Below, one piece after another: positions 13,919 through 21,286 of a DNA stretch of 21,286 bases. Location: the IMG/VR virus record IMGVR_UViG_3300033064_007027, positions 1 to 21,286 of that record. One strand, 5' to 3'. A program made the position numbers and the translations under genes. The notes beneath the pieces are model-generated. The model had not been told where the DNA came from and made no database searches. It saw only the letters and a list, made by a program, of their open reading frames with translations. Source of the DNA: a virus. The number at the start of each line of letters is the position of its first letter. Position 1 is the first letter of the stretch.

Positions 13919-13950
13919 GCAATGCTCCTTGGTGGGGTTCCGGCCAGCGC
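13919..13950. promoter_or_regulatory. Divergent intergenic region between SSB and the baseplate-like gene
   Basis: Only 32 bases separate two divergent starts. The SSB ribosome binding site is clear. A GGTGGGG about 14 bases before the plus-strand ATG is a poor site for that gene. There is no room for full promoters, so they must lie inside the opposing coding regions. No TTGACA/TATAAT-like pair was recognised here. Confidence 0.4.
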
Positions 13951-14988
13951 ATGCTGACCTTCGAAAGCCTTATGCCGGGAATGTGGGTAGGATGGGGTGT
14001 GAACAACGGCTTTTGGCATGGCGAGGGACTGCCCACAGGGAAGATTCTGTTCGGGACCATCGGCGAAGAGACCCCAACCAAGACCACTCCTCCCAAGGGA
14101 TCGGGGGTCTACGAGTTCACCTCCAGCTGCGGCATCGTGGTGTACGACGCCCACATCCTGAGCGCGGATGCCGACACGAAGGGTGGGGGTGATCACGCCC
14201 GTCCTCGCCCGGGATCGACCTGCATAGCCGTCATGACCACCAACGGGGCCCAGTGCTTCATCATTGGGTTCTTGCGCTCACCTATCTTCGACGACAACTC
14301 AGACGACCCACCCACAGTGGGAGCGCCCGCGGACAGCAGCACCACCGGCGATAAGGTCTACAAGACCGCCGGAGGCGCCACCCTGCTCCTCAAGCGTGGC
14401 GGGGCCGTCATCCTCGAGGGAGGCGCCGGCGCCAGCGTGCTTCTGAACCCGATCAATAACCAGATGTCCCTGCGGGCGTCGAACCTCCGGCAGAACGCGG
14501 ACGGCTACCTTGCCCGACGAGGTCGGGTCGCGCCGGGCTCGACCGACACGCCGACCACGCACGAGGAGACGTTTCTGCATCAGGTCGGACCGACCTACGA
14601 CCGCTTCCGGCTGCGTCACGGAACCCTCCCGGGTGACGCCCGCCGCCAGCTCGAGCTCTCGGCGGTGAGGGTCGCGGGCGGCCGCGAGACGGCGACCGTT
14701 CAGACGCGCGAAACCTACCACGCTGACGGTCACTGGGTCGGCGAGGGGCCGAAGTACCAGTGGGGTGGTGCAGATGCCAACGAGCCCGCAGTGCTCGGGC
14801 ATGCGCTGGTCGAGGCCATCTCGAAGTTGATCGACATCGTTGCGCAGCTCAAGGTGGGGACGGCTTGGGGCCCATCCACGCCGCCGCTGCCACCAACGAC
14901 GGTGGATCTGGCGCAGCTCAAGGCCGAGCTATCTGATAAGATCCTGTCGACGTTTGCCTTCTTCGCCAAGAAGCCAGCCGATCTCTGA
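13951..14988 (+). CDS. Baseplate/spike-like virion protein
   Basis: The 345-residue product starts MLTFESLMPGMWVGWG. It has an N-terminal beta-rich domain ending near RPGSTCIAVMTTNG and FIIGFLRSP, which resembles the OB-fold found at the start of baseplate spike and gp5-type proteins. The middle has short alternating strands (TAGGATLLLKRGGAVILEGG) like a beta-prism or helix shaft. The C-terminal part has a helix (ALVEAISKLIDIVAQL) and a Pro-rich linker. Such proteins sit at the tail tip and help puncture the host envelope. The call is from pattern resemblance and phage context only. The ATG at 13951 lacks a strong ribosome binding site, so an internal start at residue 8 or 11 is possible. The stop overlaps the next start. 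Confidence 0.55.
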   Translation: MLTFESLMPGMWVGWGVNNGFWHGEGLPTGKILFGTIGEETPTKTTPPKGSGVYEFTSSCGIVVYDAHILSADADTKGGGDHARPRPGSTCIAVMTTNGAQCFIIGFLRSPIFDDNSDDPPTVGAPADSSTTGDKVYKTAGGATLLLKRGGAVILEGGAGASVLLNPINNQMSLRASNLRQNADGYLARRGRVAPGSTDTPTTHEETFLHQVGPTYDRFRLRHGTLPGDARRQLELSAVRVAGGRETATVQTRETYHADGHWVGEGPKYQWGGADANEPAVLGHALVEAISKLIDIVAQLKVGTAWGPSTPPLPPTTVDLAQLKAELSDKILSTFAFFAKKPADL

Positions 14989-15443
14989 TGCCTCTCGCCG
15001 CCGCCACCCCCGTGCTCGCTGCTGGCTTCCTGCCGATGTTCATGCCGGCCACCACGCCCACGACCGCCAAGACCGCCGCAACCGCCTGGGCGCAGGCCTA
15101 CGCGGGGTACGTGGTTGCGGGCGGGATGCCGGCCGCCGCAGCTCGTCAGGACGCGCTGGCGCAGAACCTGGAGACAGCCTTCAACCCCGCGCTCGCCGGT
15201 GGTGGCCCCGCCCTATTCATGGCGGCGCTCCTGACGTTCTGGATCGGCATGCCCGTGCTCCTGCCCCCAGGAACGGTCATCATCTTCGCCCCCGCCTCGC
15301 CGAGCATCAACAGTCCGCAGCCGCCGGACGCCACGCCACAACAACAAGCAAACGGATTGGCTCAGGTAATTGCTGGGCTTACACTGGGGAGCGTCAAGTT
15401 CGTGCTGACGGCTCCGCCCTTCACGGTGTCGCCGATCGCATAG
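14988..15443 (+). CDS. Small hydrophobic structural-like protein
   Basis: The ATG overlaps the previous TGA, implying coupled synthesis with the baseplate-like protein. The 151-residue product is rich in Ala, Pro, Thr and Gly, with moderately hydrophobic stretches (MPLAAATPVLAAGFLPMF at the start, then ALFMAALLTFWIGMPVLLPPG in the middle). It has one Gln-rich turn before a final beta-like segment. Its few charges and Pro-rich segments fit a small virion component more than a helical membrane pore, although either is possible. No family was recognised. Its place between the spike-like gene and a large probable virion gene suggests tail or baseplate assembly. Confidence 0.65.
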   Translation: MPLAAATPVLAAGFLPMFMPATTPTTAKTAATAWAQAYAGYVVAGGMPAAAARQDALAQNLETAFNPALAGGGPALFMAALLTFWIGMPVLLPPGTVIIFAPASPSINSPQPPDATPQQQANGLAQVIAGLTLGSVKFVLTAPPFTVSPIA

Positions 15444-15452
15444 GAGCTCTCC

Positions 15453-18002
15453 ATGGAAAACCTCTTCTCAGAAGATCCGCAGTTTCGGCGGGTGCAGTAC
15501 AAGAAGCTCTCGGACAACGTCCGGGAGTGGCAGCAGGAAATTGCTGCGCTTGTGGCCGAGAAGCTCCCGAAGGACCTCGGCCTCGATGTCGTGGTGACCT
15601 TTCAGAAGGTCGACGACGAGAAGGGGTACGCCGTCGGCTCGGCCGTGACGACGGACCCGAGCTCGGGCATCACGATTGGCATTCCGATCGTGGTCAAGTC
15701 GTGGCACCTCGCGCCGATCGACTTGTTCTTCAGGGAGCAGAAGGTCTTCCCGCTGACGGACGAAAACCTCGCCAAGGTGTTCTACCAGAGCAGCCTGGGC
15801 GCGGGCCTGGCGCCGGAAAATCCGCCGCCGAACATGGCGGATGACGCCTTCGCGGAGACGCGGTCGCCGCCGATGGGTGGCAAGTACTCGTACTCCGCGC
15901 CTCATTCGATGATCAGCGCGATCGCCGGCACCCTGGGCGCCGAGGATCTCAAGCTGTTCAAGACGGCCGTCGAGTCCAACCCCCGCTTGATGGGGGCATT
16001 CCACCGCCACGGCACCGACGGGCTACTGCACAAGCTGGCGGTCGAGGCCGCCAAGCCCACGGAGCAGGACGCCTCCAACAAGGAGCGCGCCTCGGAGGTG
16101 TTCACCGTCAAGAAGGACGGGCCCAACGCGTACCGCATGTTCTCGGCGCCGGACGAGGTCTACGACCCCGTCATGATCTCGACGGATCGGCAGGGCCTGA
16201 AGCGGTTTCTCGAGATGCGCCGGTCTGAGCTCTGGGACTACGAGCAGGACCCGATGAACTCGATCGACCAGTACGGTCACTTCACCGTGATCCCGCCCGA
16301 GACGGTCTACGGCAAGGAGGTCGATGGGCCCTCCGGCAACGGCGTGGATGGCTCGGGCTCCTACGGCGCCGCACTGGGCGTCCATCGCAATCCCTGGGTG
16401 TTCGACCCCCTGCAAGACGACCGCATCGTCCGCACCGTCGACAAGTTCGGGCGCTACGGCGTCAAGGACGCGGACGGCGTCATGGCGAAGGGCTGGGTCA
16501 TCCCCAACGTCGTCGACTTCGACGGCGCCTCCAAGCCGATCAAGCTGTTCCTGGGCAAGTCGCTCGCGTCGATGCAGGGCCGCATCGCGGGTATCCCGCT
16601 CAATGATGACGCGGACGTGACGTTGGCGGCGGATCGCCCAGACACCGGCAAGACCGGCACGCTGGTCTACCGCGACGGCGAGAAGATCTTCGCCACGGTT
16701 CCGTTCCAGGTCACCTCGGTCACGGTGTTCAAGAACCTGCGCAGCCTGGGCGTCATCGACTACCAGGGCAAGCAGGCCAACCTGATCATCAGCCCGAACA
16801 TCGATGGCATCGTCGCCGTCACGGCGGGCCAGAAGAGCTCGCTCGGGCCGCTGCTGGGCCCCGGCAAGAACTACGTCATCTCGGCGAAGATGTTCTTTGT
16901 CCGCATGCCGCGGCTGTGCCAGGTCTCCGAGGGCCCCGACGACTTCAAGCGGATGGCCGCGGCCTGGCTCGACACGAACCCGATCAAGGTCGCGCAGGCC
17001 AACGGGCGCTTCATCTTCAAGGGTGGACAGATCGCGAAGTACGCAAACCCGAAGCACCTCGAGGATGGCGGGCTTGGCAGATACACCAACAACACGCCAA
17101 CCCAAAGGGATCTGAACCACGCCAACACAGACGGGGCGTATGGGTGGGCGAATGAGCCCAAGACCCTCGAGATGGGCGGCTTTGGACCCATCTCGAGGGC
17201 AAAGTTCAAGGCCGTGGCGGCGGCTCCGCGGGCCACCGCGCTACAGCGTGCTGGCTTCAACTCCCGGAATCAGCCAACGGATCCCGTGGAGCAGTTCGGT
17301 CCGGCGGGCACTGGGTGGCCGCGCACCATGGACCCCAATAACAAGAAGAGTAGCTTTCAGCGGGACGGGATGGAGGGCATCCTTGGCGCCACAACTCCCA
17401 AGGGCGACTCCGTCCAGAAAGTCGCTTTTGACTTCAACTCGCTGGCGCGCCACGAGGCGGAGTTCCTGCTCGGGTACTGGGGGCTCGGGCGCGAGAAGGT
17501 TGCCGAGGTGCTCGACAAGGCCAAGGACCACATCCGCCTCGAGGTGCACCACCTGCGGTTCCCCAAGACCGCCTACGCCGTGAAGACGGCGAGCTCGCCA
17601 AAGGTCAAGGCGTACATCGACTCGCTGCGTGCCCCCATCGCGGACCTGCTGAAGTGCGCGGCCTCGATCGATGATGCGCAGGCTGTCGACGCGGTCCTGT
17701 CGATCGGCTTCATCAACGAGGAGAACATCAGCCGGTTCGCCTCGGCCAAGCCCATGCTGGTCGAGGTCAGCCAGATGCTGGCCAAGCTCCTGCTCGCGTC
17801 ACGCCTGGGAATGGAAGACATCCCGGAGGAGAACGTGCGCGCCGCCCTCATGCACATCCAGCGCATTGTCTCGGGCCTCGAGCGCCTGACGATGCTGGGC
17901 CGCAGCCAGATGAAGACCGCCGGCGCCAGGCCCGCGCCCGCAGCCTCGCACGTCGGTGGCCGCCTCACCCCGACGATGAGCCCGTTCGGGTTCGTTCGAT
18001 GA
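15453..18002 (+). CDS. Large probable virion protein, 849 residues
   Basis: The start is well set: AGGAG at 15442-15446, overlapping the preceding stop, lies six bases before the ATG. An N-terminal domain of about 130 residues (helical start, then strands around ITIGIPIVVKSWHLAPIDLFF) is followed by a helical Ser/His-containing segment. A large beta-rich central region (about 210-510) contains repeated DYEQDP- and FDG-type turns. A less structured linker (about 525-650) uses more A/T-ending codons, and a helical C-terminal domain (about 655-815) is followed by a Pro/Ala tail. There is no signal peptide or membrane helix. Size, position between baseplate-like and packaging genes, and codon use support a structural or injected virion protein. 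The family is unrecognised. Confidence 0.7.
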   Translation: MENLFSEDPQFRRVQYKKLSDNVREWQQEIAALVAEKLPKDLGLDVVVTFQKVDDEKGYAVGSAVTTDPSSGITIGIPIVVKSWHLAPIDLFFREQKVFPLTDENLAKVFYQSSLGAGLAPENPPPNMADDAFAETRSPPMGGKYSYSAPHSMISAIAGTLGAEDLKLFKTAVESNPRLMGAFHRHGTDGLLHKLAVEAAKPTEQDASNKERASEVFTVKKDGPNAYRMFSAPDEVYDPVMISTDRQGLKRFLEMRRSELWDYEQDPMNSIDQYGHFTVIPPETVYGKEVDGPSGNGVDGSGSYGAALGVHRNPWVFDPLQDDRIVRTVDKFGRYGVKDADGVMAKGWVIPNVVDFDGASKPIKLFLGKSLASMQGRIAGIPLNDDADVTLAADRPDTGKTGTLVYRDGEKIFATVPFQVTSVTVFKNLRSLGVIDYQGKQANLIISPNIDGIVAVTAGQKSSLGPLLGPGKNYVISAKMFFVRMPRLCQVSEGPDDFKRMAAAWLDTNPIKVAQANGRFIFKGGQIAKYANPKHLEDGGLGRYTNNTPTQRDLNHANTDGAYGWANEPKTLEMGGFGPISRAKFKAVAAAPRATALQRAGFNSRNQPTDPVEQFGPAGTGWPRTMDPNNKKSSFQRDGMEGILGATTPKGDSVQKVAFDFNSLARHEAEFLLGYWGLGREKVAEVLDKAKDHIRLEVHHLRFPKTAYAVKTASSPKVKAYIDSLRAPIADLLKCAASIDDAQAVDAVLSIGFINEENISRFASAKPMLVEVSQMLAKLLLASRLGMEDIPEENVRAALMHIQRIVSGLERLTMLGRSQMKTAGARPAPAASHVGGRLTPTMSPFGFVR
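17164..17199. repeat. Perfect 13-bp inverted repeat inside the 849-residue gene
   Basis: CCCTCGAGATGGG at 17164-17176 and CCCATCTCGAGGG at 17187-17199 are exact reverse complements around a 10-base loop. The region encodes TLEMGGFGPISR. No T-run follows on either strand. Such a stable stem in mRNA could slow ribosomes, bind a protein, or mark a recombination junction. It lies in the part of the gene with unusual codon use. Confidence 0.7.
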
Positions 18003-18008
18003 AGTCGT

Positions 18009-18893
18009 GTGCGGTACCCGTATGAGCGCTTTCTTCGGTTCCTGGTCTCTCGCAAGGTCGATGTAAATCGAACGATGGATCAGGTGGGCCTCCCACCTGT
18101 CGGTGGGCTGTGGTCCGCGACATGGCGCAGCGCCATGCGCAAGAGCGCACCCTACGCACTGATCCGCCACCTTGACGCAACGGAGGAGCGCCTCCCAACC
18201 CGCGAGGGCGTTCTCGCATGGGCGGAGCGCGAGGGCCTCCGTGAGCTCTGGGATGCGCAGCCCGAGTTCGGCTGCGTGACCCCACCCGAACTCGACACCG
18301 CCTGGCGCATCTTTGCCAACCACGGCACGCGGGCGCGCATGGGGCTCCTCTTGTTCTCCAGGGCTGGCATGGCCGAGATCGCCGAGGTTGCGGCTGCGCA
18401 CCTTGAGGTGGAGATCGAGGAGAGCGGGGTAGAGCTCTATCGCCGCATCTTCTGGGATGCGAGCGAGATGACCCGCAGCGACTGGACGCTGCTCATGGAG
18501 CAGCTCAAGACCAAGGAGGAAAAGCACCACTTGGCCCTCGGGTTCGAGCACCCGACCCTCGATAGCGTGCGGCGCACCCTGGGAGGTGAGGTCACGGTCG
18601 AGCCTGATGTCGTGCTGAGGCGGCTGATGACCAGCGCGCTGGAGCAATACGATCTCGCGATGAAGCTGCCACTCCCGTCGGCCAATGACGTATTCAAGTG
18701 GGGCGAGATGGCCAAGTCCTCCGCCGTGGCGCTCGCCGCCCATCAGCCCAAGAAGGTCGAGTCGAACTCGATCCCGAAAGACTTCAACGGCCTGTTCTCG
18801 GTGCAGGTCTCCAAGTCCAAGCACATCTCGCTGGCGGACCTGCAGGGGCAGGTCGGGATCCCTGAGCCTGCGAAGCCCGTCGAGGATCCGTGA
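18009..18893 (+). CDS. Possible small terminase subunit or packaging-associated protein
   Basis: The 294-residue product probably starts at GTG 18009. No strong ribosome binding site is seen, and an ATG at 18075 (residue 23) is an alternative. A predicted helix-turn-helix-like segment occurs at about residues 115-155 (RAGMAEIAEVAAAHLEV followed by a YRRIFWD helix), a pattern seen in small terminases that recognise the packaging site. Further helices follow, and the C-terminus is a Lys/Ser/Pro-rich tail. The gene ends in a TGATG overlap with the large terminase, the usual position of the small subunit. It is longer than most small terminases and no family match is certain. It could instead be a head-completion or regulatory protein. 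Confidence 0.5.
   Translation: MRYPYERFLRFLVSRKVDVNRTMDQVGLPPVGGLWSATWRSAMRKSAPYALIRHLDATEERLPTREGVLAWAEREGLRELWDAQPEFGCVTPPELDTAWRIFANHGTRARMGLLLFSRAGMAEIAEVAAAHLEVEIEESGVELYRRIFWDASEMTRSDWTLLMEQLKTKEEKHHLALGFEHPTLDSVRRTLGGEVTVEPDVVLRRLMTSALEQYDLAMKLPLPSANDVFKWGEMAKSSAVALAAHQPKKVESNSIPKDFNGLFSVQVSKSKHISLADLQGQVGIPEPAKPVEDP
18081..18137. repeat. Cluster of inverted repeats near the start of the gene before the terminase
   Basis: CAGGTGGG (18081-18088) pairs with CCCACCTG (18092-18099) around three bases. CCCACC (18092-18097) can alternatively pair with GGTGGG (18102-18107), so the two hairpins exclude each other. CATGGCGC (18121-18128) and GCGCCATG (18130-18137) form a near-perfect palindrome. 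Three such elements within 57 bases of coding DNA are unusual and could be a binding or packaging site, or an RNA switch. Confidence 0.55.
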
Positions 18894-20677
18894 TGGACGA
18901 GCTCGTTGAAGGGGGCGAGGACCTCGCTCTCGATGCCGACCCGTTCGACTTCACGGGCCGGGAGATCGATCCGCCCAGCTTCTCGAACGACGTGAAGTGG
19001 AACGGCGAGTACGACTGGGAGGGTCGCCTTGAGCACGTGGACATCCCCGGCAAGGAGCGCGCGACCTACCGAGGGCGCAAGAGCGACATCGCCCAGGCGG
19101 TGCTCCATCACCTGGGGCGGCCGCTCAAGCTCGACAACCACGCCTTCATGCTGCCCATCTACAACGATGATGATGAGCGGCTGGTGATGAAGTGTTCGCG
19201 CCAGGTCGCCAAGTCGACGACGGTCTGCAACCTCCAGATCATCGAGTCCATCATCCGCCCGCACTGGCGGTCGCTCTACGTCTCGCCGTCCGCCCTGCAG
19301 ACGCGGCAGTACTCGAACGAGAAGCTCCGTCCAACCCTGATCGACTCCCCGTTCGTCGCGAAGTACCTGTTCGGGAAGGGCGTGACCGACCAGGTCTTCG
19401 AGAAGACGCTGGCCAACGGTTCGTACATCTTCCTGCGGTACGCCTTCCTGACGGCCGCCCGAGCTCGCGGCATCCCCGCCAGCCGCGTGTTCTTCGACGA
19501 GGCCCAGGATCTCCTCAAGGACAACGTCAAGGTGATCAGCCAGTCGCTGTCGGCGTCGCGCCTCGCGATGGGCGTGCCGGGCAAGGAGATGATCACCGGC
19601 ACGCCGCTGACCTTCTCGAATACCCTCGAGGAGTACTGGCAGTGGTCCACCCAGAACGAGTGGATGGTCCCCTGCGACTGTACCGGCGGCGAGGGCGGGC
19701 GGTACTGGAATTACCTCGACGCCCGCAGCATCGGCATGAAGGGGCTGATCTGCTCCAAGTGCGGCAAGGCGATCAATCCCGCCCAGGGCCAGTGGGTCAG
19801 CTTCGCGCCCAAGGAGTTCTACGTCGGCTATCACATCTCGCAGCTGATGGTGCCGTGGAAGCAGTCCGTGGAAGCCTGGCGGACCGAGATCGTCCTGCCC
19901 CACGAGAAGTGGCCCGAGTCCAAGTTCAACAACGAGATCCTCGGCCTCTCGTTTGACAACGCCTCGGCCCCCGTCACCCGCACGGACATCCAGGAGAACT
20001 GCTGGCCGGCCAAGCGCCACGCCGGGATCGACACCCAGAAATTCACACATCGTCGTGGCCCAGCACACCAGGGCCTCCGCATCTTCGCCGGCATCGACTG
20101 GGGCGAGGGTCGCGAAGAAGGCGACGCGAGCTCGGGGCGCAAGAAGTTCGCCTCGTGGACCGTTCTGACGCTCGGCGCCTACGTCAACGACGAGACGTTC
20201 TGGCCGTTCCTGATGAAGCGGTACGTCGGCAAGGACGTCGATCCCGAGCTCATCCTGCCCGACGTCGAGCACGTCTGCGCGCACTGGAACGTCGAGATCC
20301 TCGGCGCGGACTGGGGGCACGGCTGGGGCATGAACAGCCGGCTATTCAAGAGCCGCGGCCGCGCCGGCGTGATGCAGTTCGCCTACTCGGCCAACCTGGG
20401 CGAGCGCAAGCGCTGGGACGCCCAGGCGTACAAGTTCATCATCAACCGCAACGCGGCCATGTCGCAGTTCTTCGGCGACATCAAGCAAAAACATTTCGTG
20501 TTCCCGGAATGGGAGGAGTTCGAGCCGTTCGCCAAGGATATCCTGGCGGAGTACGTGGAGTACAACGACCGGACCCGGACGATGACGTACGATCACCCCA
20601 TCGACCAGCCGGACGACGCCCTCCACAGCATGGTCTATGCGAAGCTGGCGGCAGACATCACGCTGGGGAAATTCTAG
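18893..20677 (+). CDS. Terminase large subunit (ATPase and nuclease)
   Basis: The protein is the motor that pumps DNA into the prohead through the portal and cuts concatemers. The ATG at 18893 (594 residues) is preferred over GTG 18890 because GAGGA at 18882-18886 is then six bases away. The ATPase domain shows a Walker A variant SRQVAKST (Lys107), Walker B VFFDEAQD (Asp202, Glu203) and a coupling-motif-like ITGTPL. A CDC...CSKC cysteine set at about residues 262-287 suggests a zinc ribbon. The RNase H-like nuclease shows GIDWGEG (Asp402), GADWGHG (Asp473) and a C-terminal PDDALHS (Asp574/Asp575). Length is typical of the family. The start overlaps the preceding gene's stop. Confidence 0.95.
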   Translation: MDELVEGGEDLALDADPFDFTGREIDPPSFSNDVKWNGEYDWEGRLEHVDIPGKERATYRGRKSDIAQAVLHHLGRPLKLDNHAFMLPIYNDDDERLVMKCSRQVAKSTTVCNLQIIESIIRPHWRSLYVSPSALQTRQYSNEKLRPTLIDSPFVAKYLFGKGVTDQVFEKTLANGSYIFLRYAFLTAARARGIPASRVFFDEAQDLLKDNVKVISQSLSASRLAMGVPGKEMITGTPLTFSNTLEEYWQWSTQNEWMVPCDCTGGEGGRYWNYLDARSIGMKGLICSKCGKAINPAQGQWVSFAPKEFYVGYHISQLMVPWKQSVEAWRTEIVLPHEKWPESKFNNEILGLSFDNASAPVTRTDIQENCWPAKRHAGIDTQKFTHRRGPAHQGLRIFAGIDWGEGREEGDASSGRKKFASWTVLTLGAYVNDETFWPFLMKRYVGKDVDPELILPDVEHVCAHWNVEILGADWGHGWGMNSRLFKSRGRAGVMQFAYSANLGERKRWDAQAYKFIINRNAAMSQFFGDIKQKHFVFPEWEEFEPFAKDILAEYVEYNDRTRTMTYDHPIDQPDDALHSMVYAKLAADITLGKF

Positions 20678-20680
20678 GCC

Positions 20681-20887
20681 ATGGCTCGTGGACCCTACCT
20701 ACAGCAACGCTTCGAGATCCTTCGGACGGTGACCTACGTCGGCGTTGCCGAGCGCGGGGCCCTCGCGAGCGACGCCATGTGGACCATCAAGAAGATCGAC
20801 TTCGACAACGCGGGCAACCCCACCCACACGCGATGGACCAACACCACGGCGGTGTGGAACAATCGCGCGTCCGAGACGTACTCGTAG
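20681..20887 (+). CDS. Small probable virion protein, 68 residues
   Basis: The ATG lies three bases after the terminase stop, so translation is probably coupled. No strong separate ribosome binding site is visible. The product contains a DAMWTIKKIDFDNAGNP segment and ends WNNRASETYS. I recall similar short proteins with a WTIKK...D..GNPT...W pattern next to structural genes in other tailed phages. They are usually annotated as hypothetical or structural. It is probably a beta-rich minor virion component. Function is not known. The gene is followed 13 bases later by another probable virion protein with a strong ribosome binding site. Confidence 0.72.
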   Translation: MARGPYLQQRFEILRTVTYVGVAERGALASDAMWTIKKIDFDNAGNPTHTRWTNTTAVWNNRASETYS

Positions 20888-20900
20888 TAGGAGACCCTAG

Positions 20901-21286
20901 ATGCCCATCGCCACAGACGTCAGCGTCGCCTCCAACGGCAACATTCGCTATACCGGCACGGTCGCCAACTACTCGGTCATCGAGCTCCACCGGTTCCTCC
21001 AGGGGCTCGCCGATGACGCGCTGGCGGCGGGCGACGACCTGCTCGACATCACGAACTCGACGCCGTCAGATCGCTCGACCGACAACATCATCACGCTGCT
21101 CACGCCGTACAACATCGACGACACGCTGGCCGAGCACCTCTACGACGGATCGATCATCCAGGCGGGCGGTGACACGATCTACGACGGTTTCGTCGTCTAC
21201 GCGAACGCGGGCGCTTACGTCTCGATGATCCAGAACGGCGCGGTCGTGACGCCGAACTTCTGGACGACCGGGCTCAACGCCGACGC
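20901..21286 (+). CDS. Probable virion protein, N-terminal part (cut by window end)
   Basis: The ATG at 20901 has AGGAG (20889-20893) seven bases upstream. The frame is open to the last base, giving 128 residues. It starts MPIATDVSVASNGNIRYTG and continues through a helix (VIELHRFLQGLADDAL), the motif DRSTDNIITL, then NIDDTLAEHLYDGS and GGDTIYDGF. I recall comparable N-termini among large tail- or capsid-associated structural proteins of other phages, but the exact role is uncertain. It has no signal peptide. Because it sits after the terminase and the 68-residue gene, it probably begins another structural block. Confidence 0.8.
   Translation, partial: MPIATDVSVASNGNIRYTGTVANYSVIELHRFLQGLADDALAAGDDLLDITNSTPSDRSTDNIITLLTPYNIDDTLAEHLYDGSIIQAGGDTIYDGFVVYANAGAYVSMIQNGAVVTPNFWTTGLNAD

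Noticed and set aside
18743-20320. Long 525-residue minus-strand frame inside the terminase gene
   Set aside because: Antisense shadow of the terminase, with no family motif and typical shadow composition.

Overview
The window is a high-GC segment of a tailed double-stranded DNA phage genome (or a prophage carrying one). The basis is a portal protein, a complete large terminase, several virion-type proteins, a membrane-protein cluster resembling a lysis cassette, and a phage-style single-stranded DNA-binding protein. No host gene, tRNA, rRNA, CRISPR array or insertion sequence was found. Two proteins carry exported-type signal peptides and two overlapping reading frames look like spanins. This suggests, without proving, a Gram-negative host. 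Genes are tightly packed, with TGATG stop/start overlaps at four junctions.

Layout. Bases 1-143 are the tail of an upstream gene. Bases 152-3124 encode a portal protein interrupted by a 318-residue LAGLIDADG intein (455-1408), followed by a small unknown gene. A cluster of membrane proteins (3419-4737) looks like a holin/spanin lysis module. On the opposite strand, 5351-4734 holds two small genes. Their transcript probably ends at a hairpin-plus-U-tract terminator lying antisense inside the last gene of the lysis cluster.

Bases 5431-11640 encode the centrepiece: one 2069-residue polypeptide that is a complete bacterial-type RNA polymerase beta subunit joined to a complete beta-prime subunit. 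The catalytic NADFDGD motif, trigger loop, bridge-helix region and second zinc site are intact, but the beta-prime N-terminal zinc ribbon is absent. A translationally coupled gene for a hydrophobic HExxH protein follows (11640-12902). It meets, tail to tail, a minus-strand pair (SSB, then an unknown protein) that ends at a clear intrinsic terminator.

From 13951 onward the plus strand reads: baseplate/spike-like protein, small structural-like protein, 849-residue probable virion protein, a gene that may be the small terminase, the large terminase, a 68-residue probable virion protein, and the start of another probable virion protein cut by the window end.

Working model (inference). The phage makes, and may package, its own single-chain multisubunit-type polymerase to transcribe some of its genes. 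Late plus-strand blocks build the head, package DNA and lyse the cell. The two minus-strand units are separately transcribed islands. The strongest points for follow-up are the fused polymerase, its HExxH partner gene, the intein in the portal, the two minus-strand terminators, and an inverted-repeat cluster at the start of the gene before the terminase.
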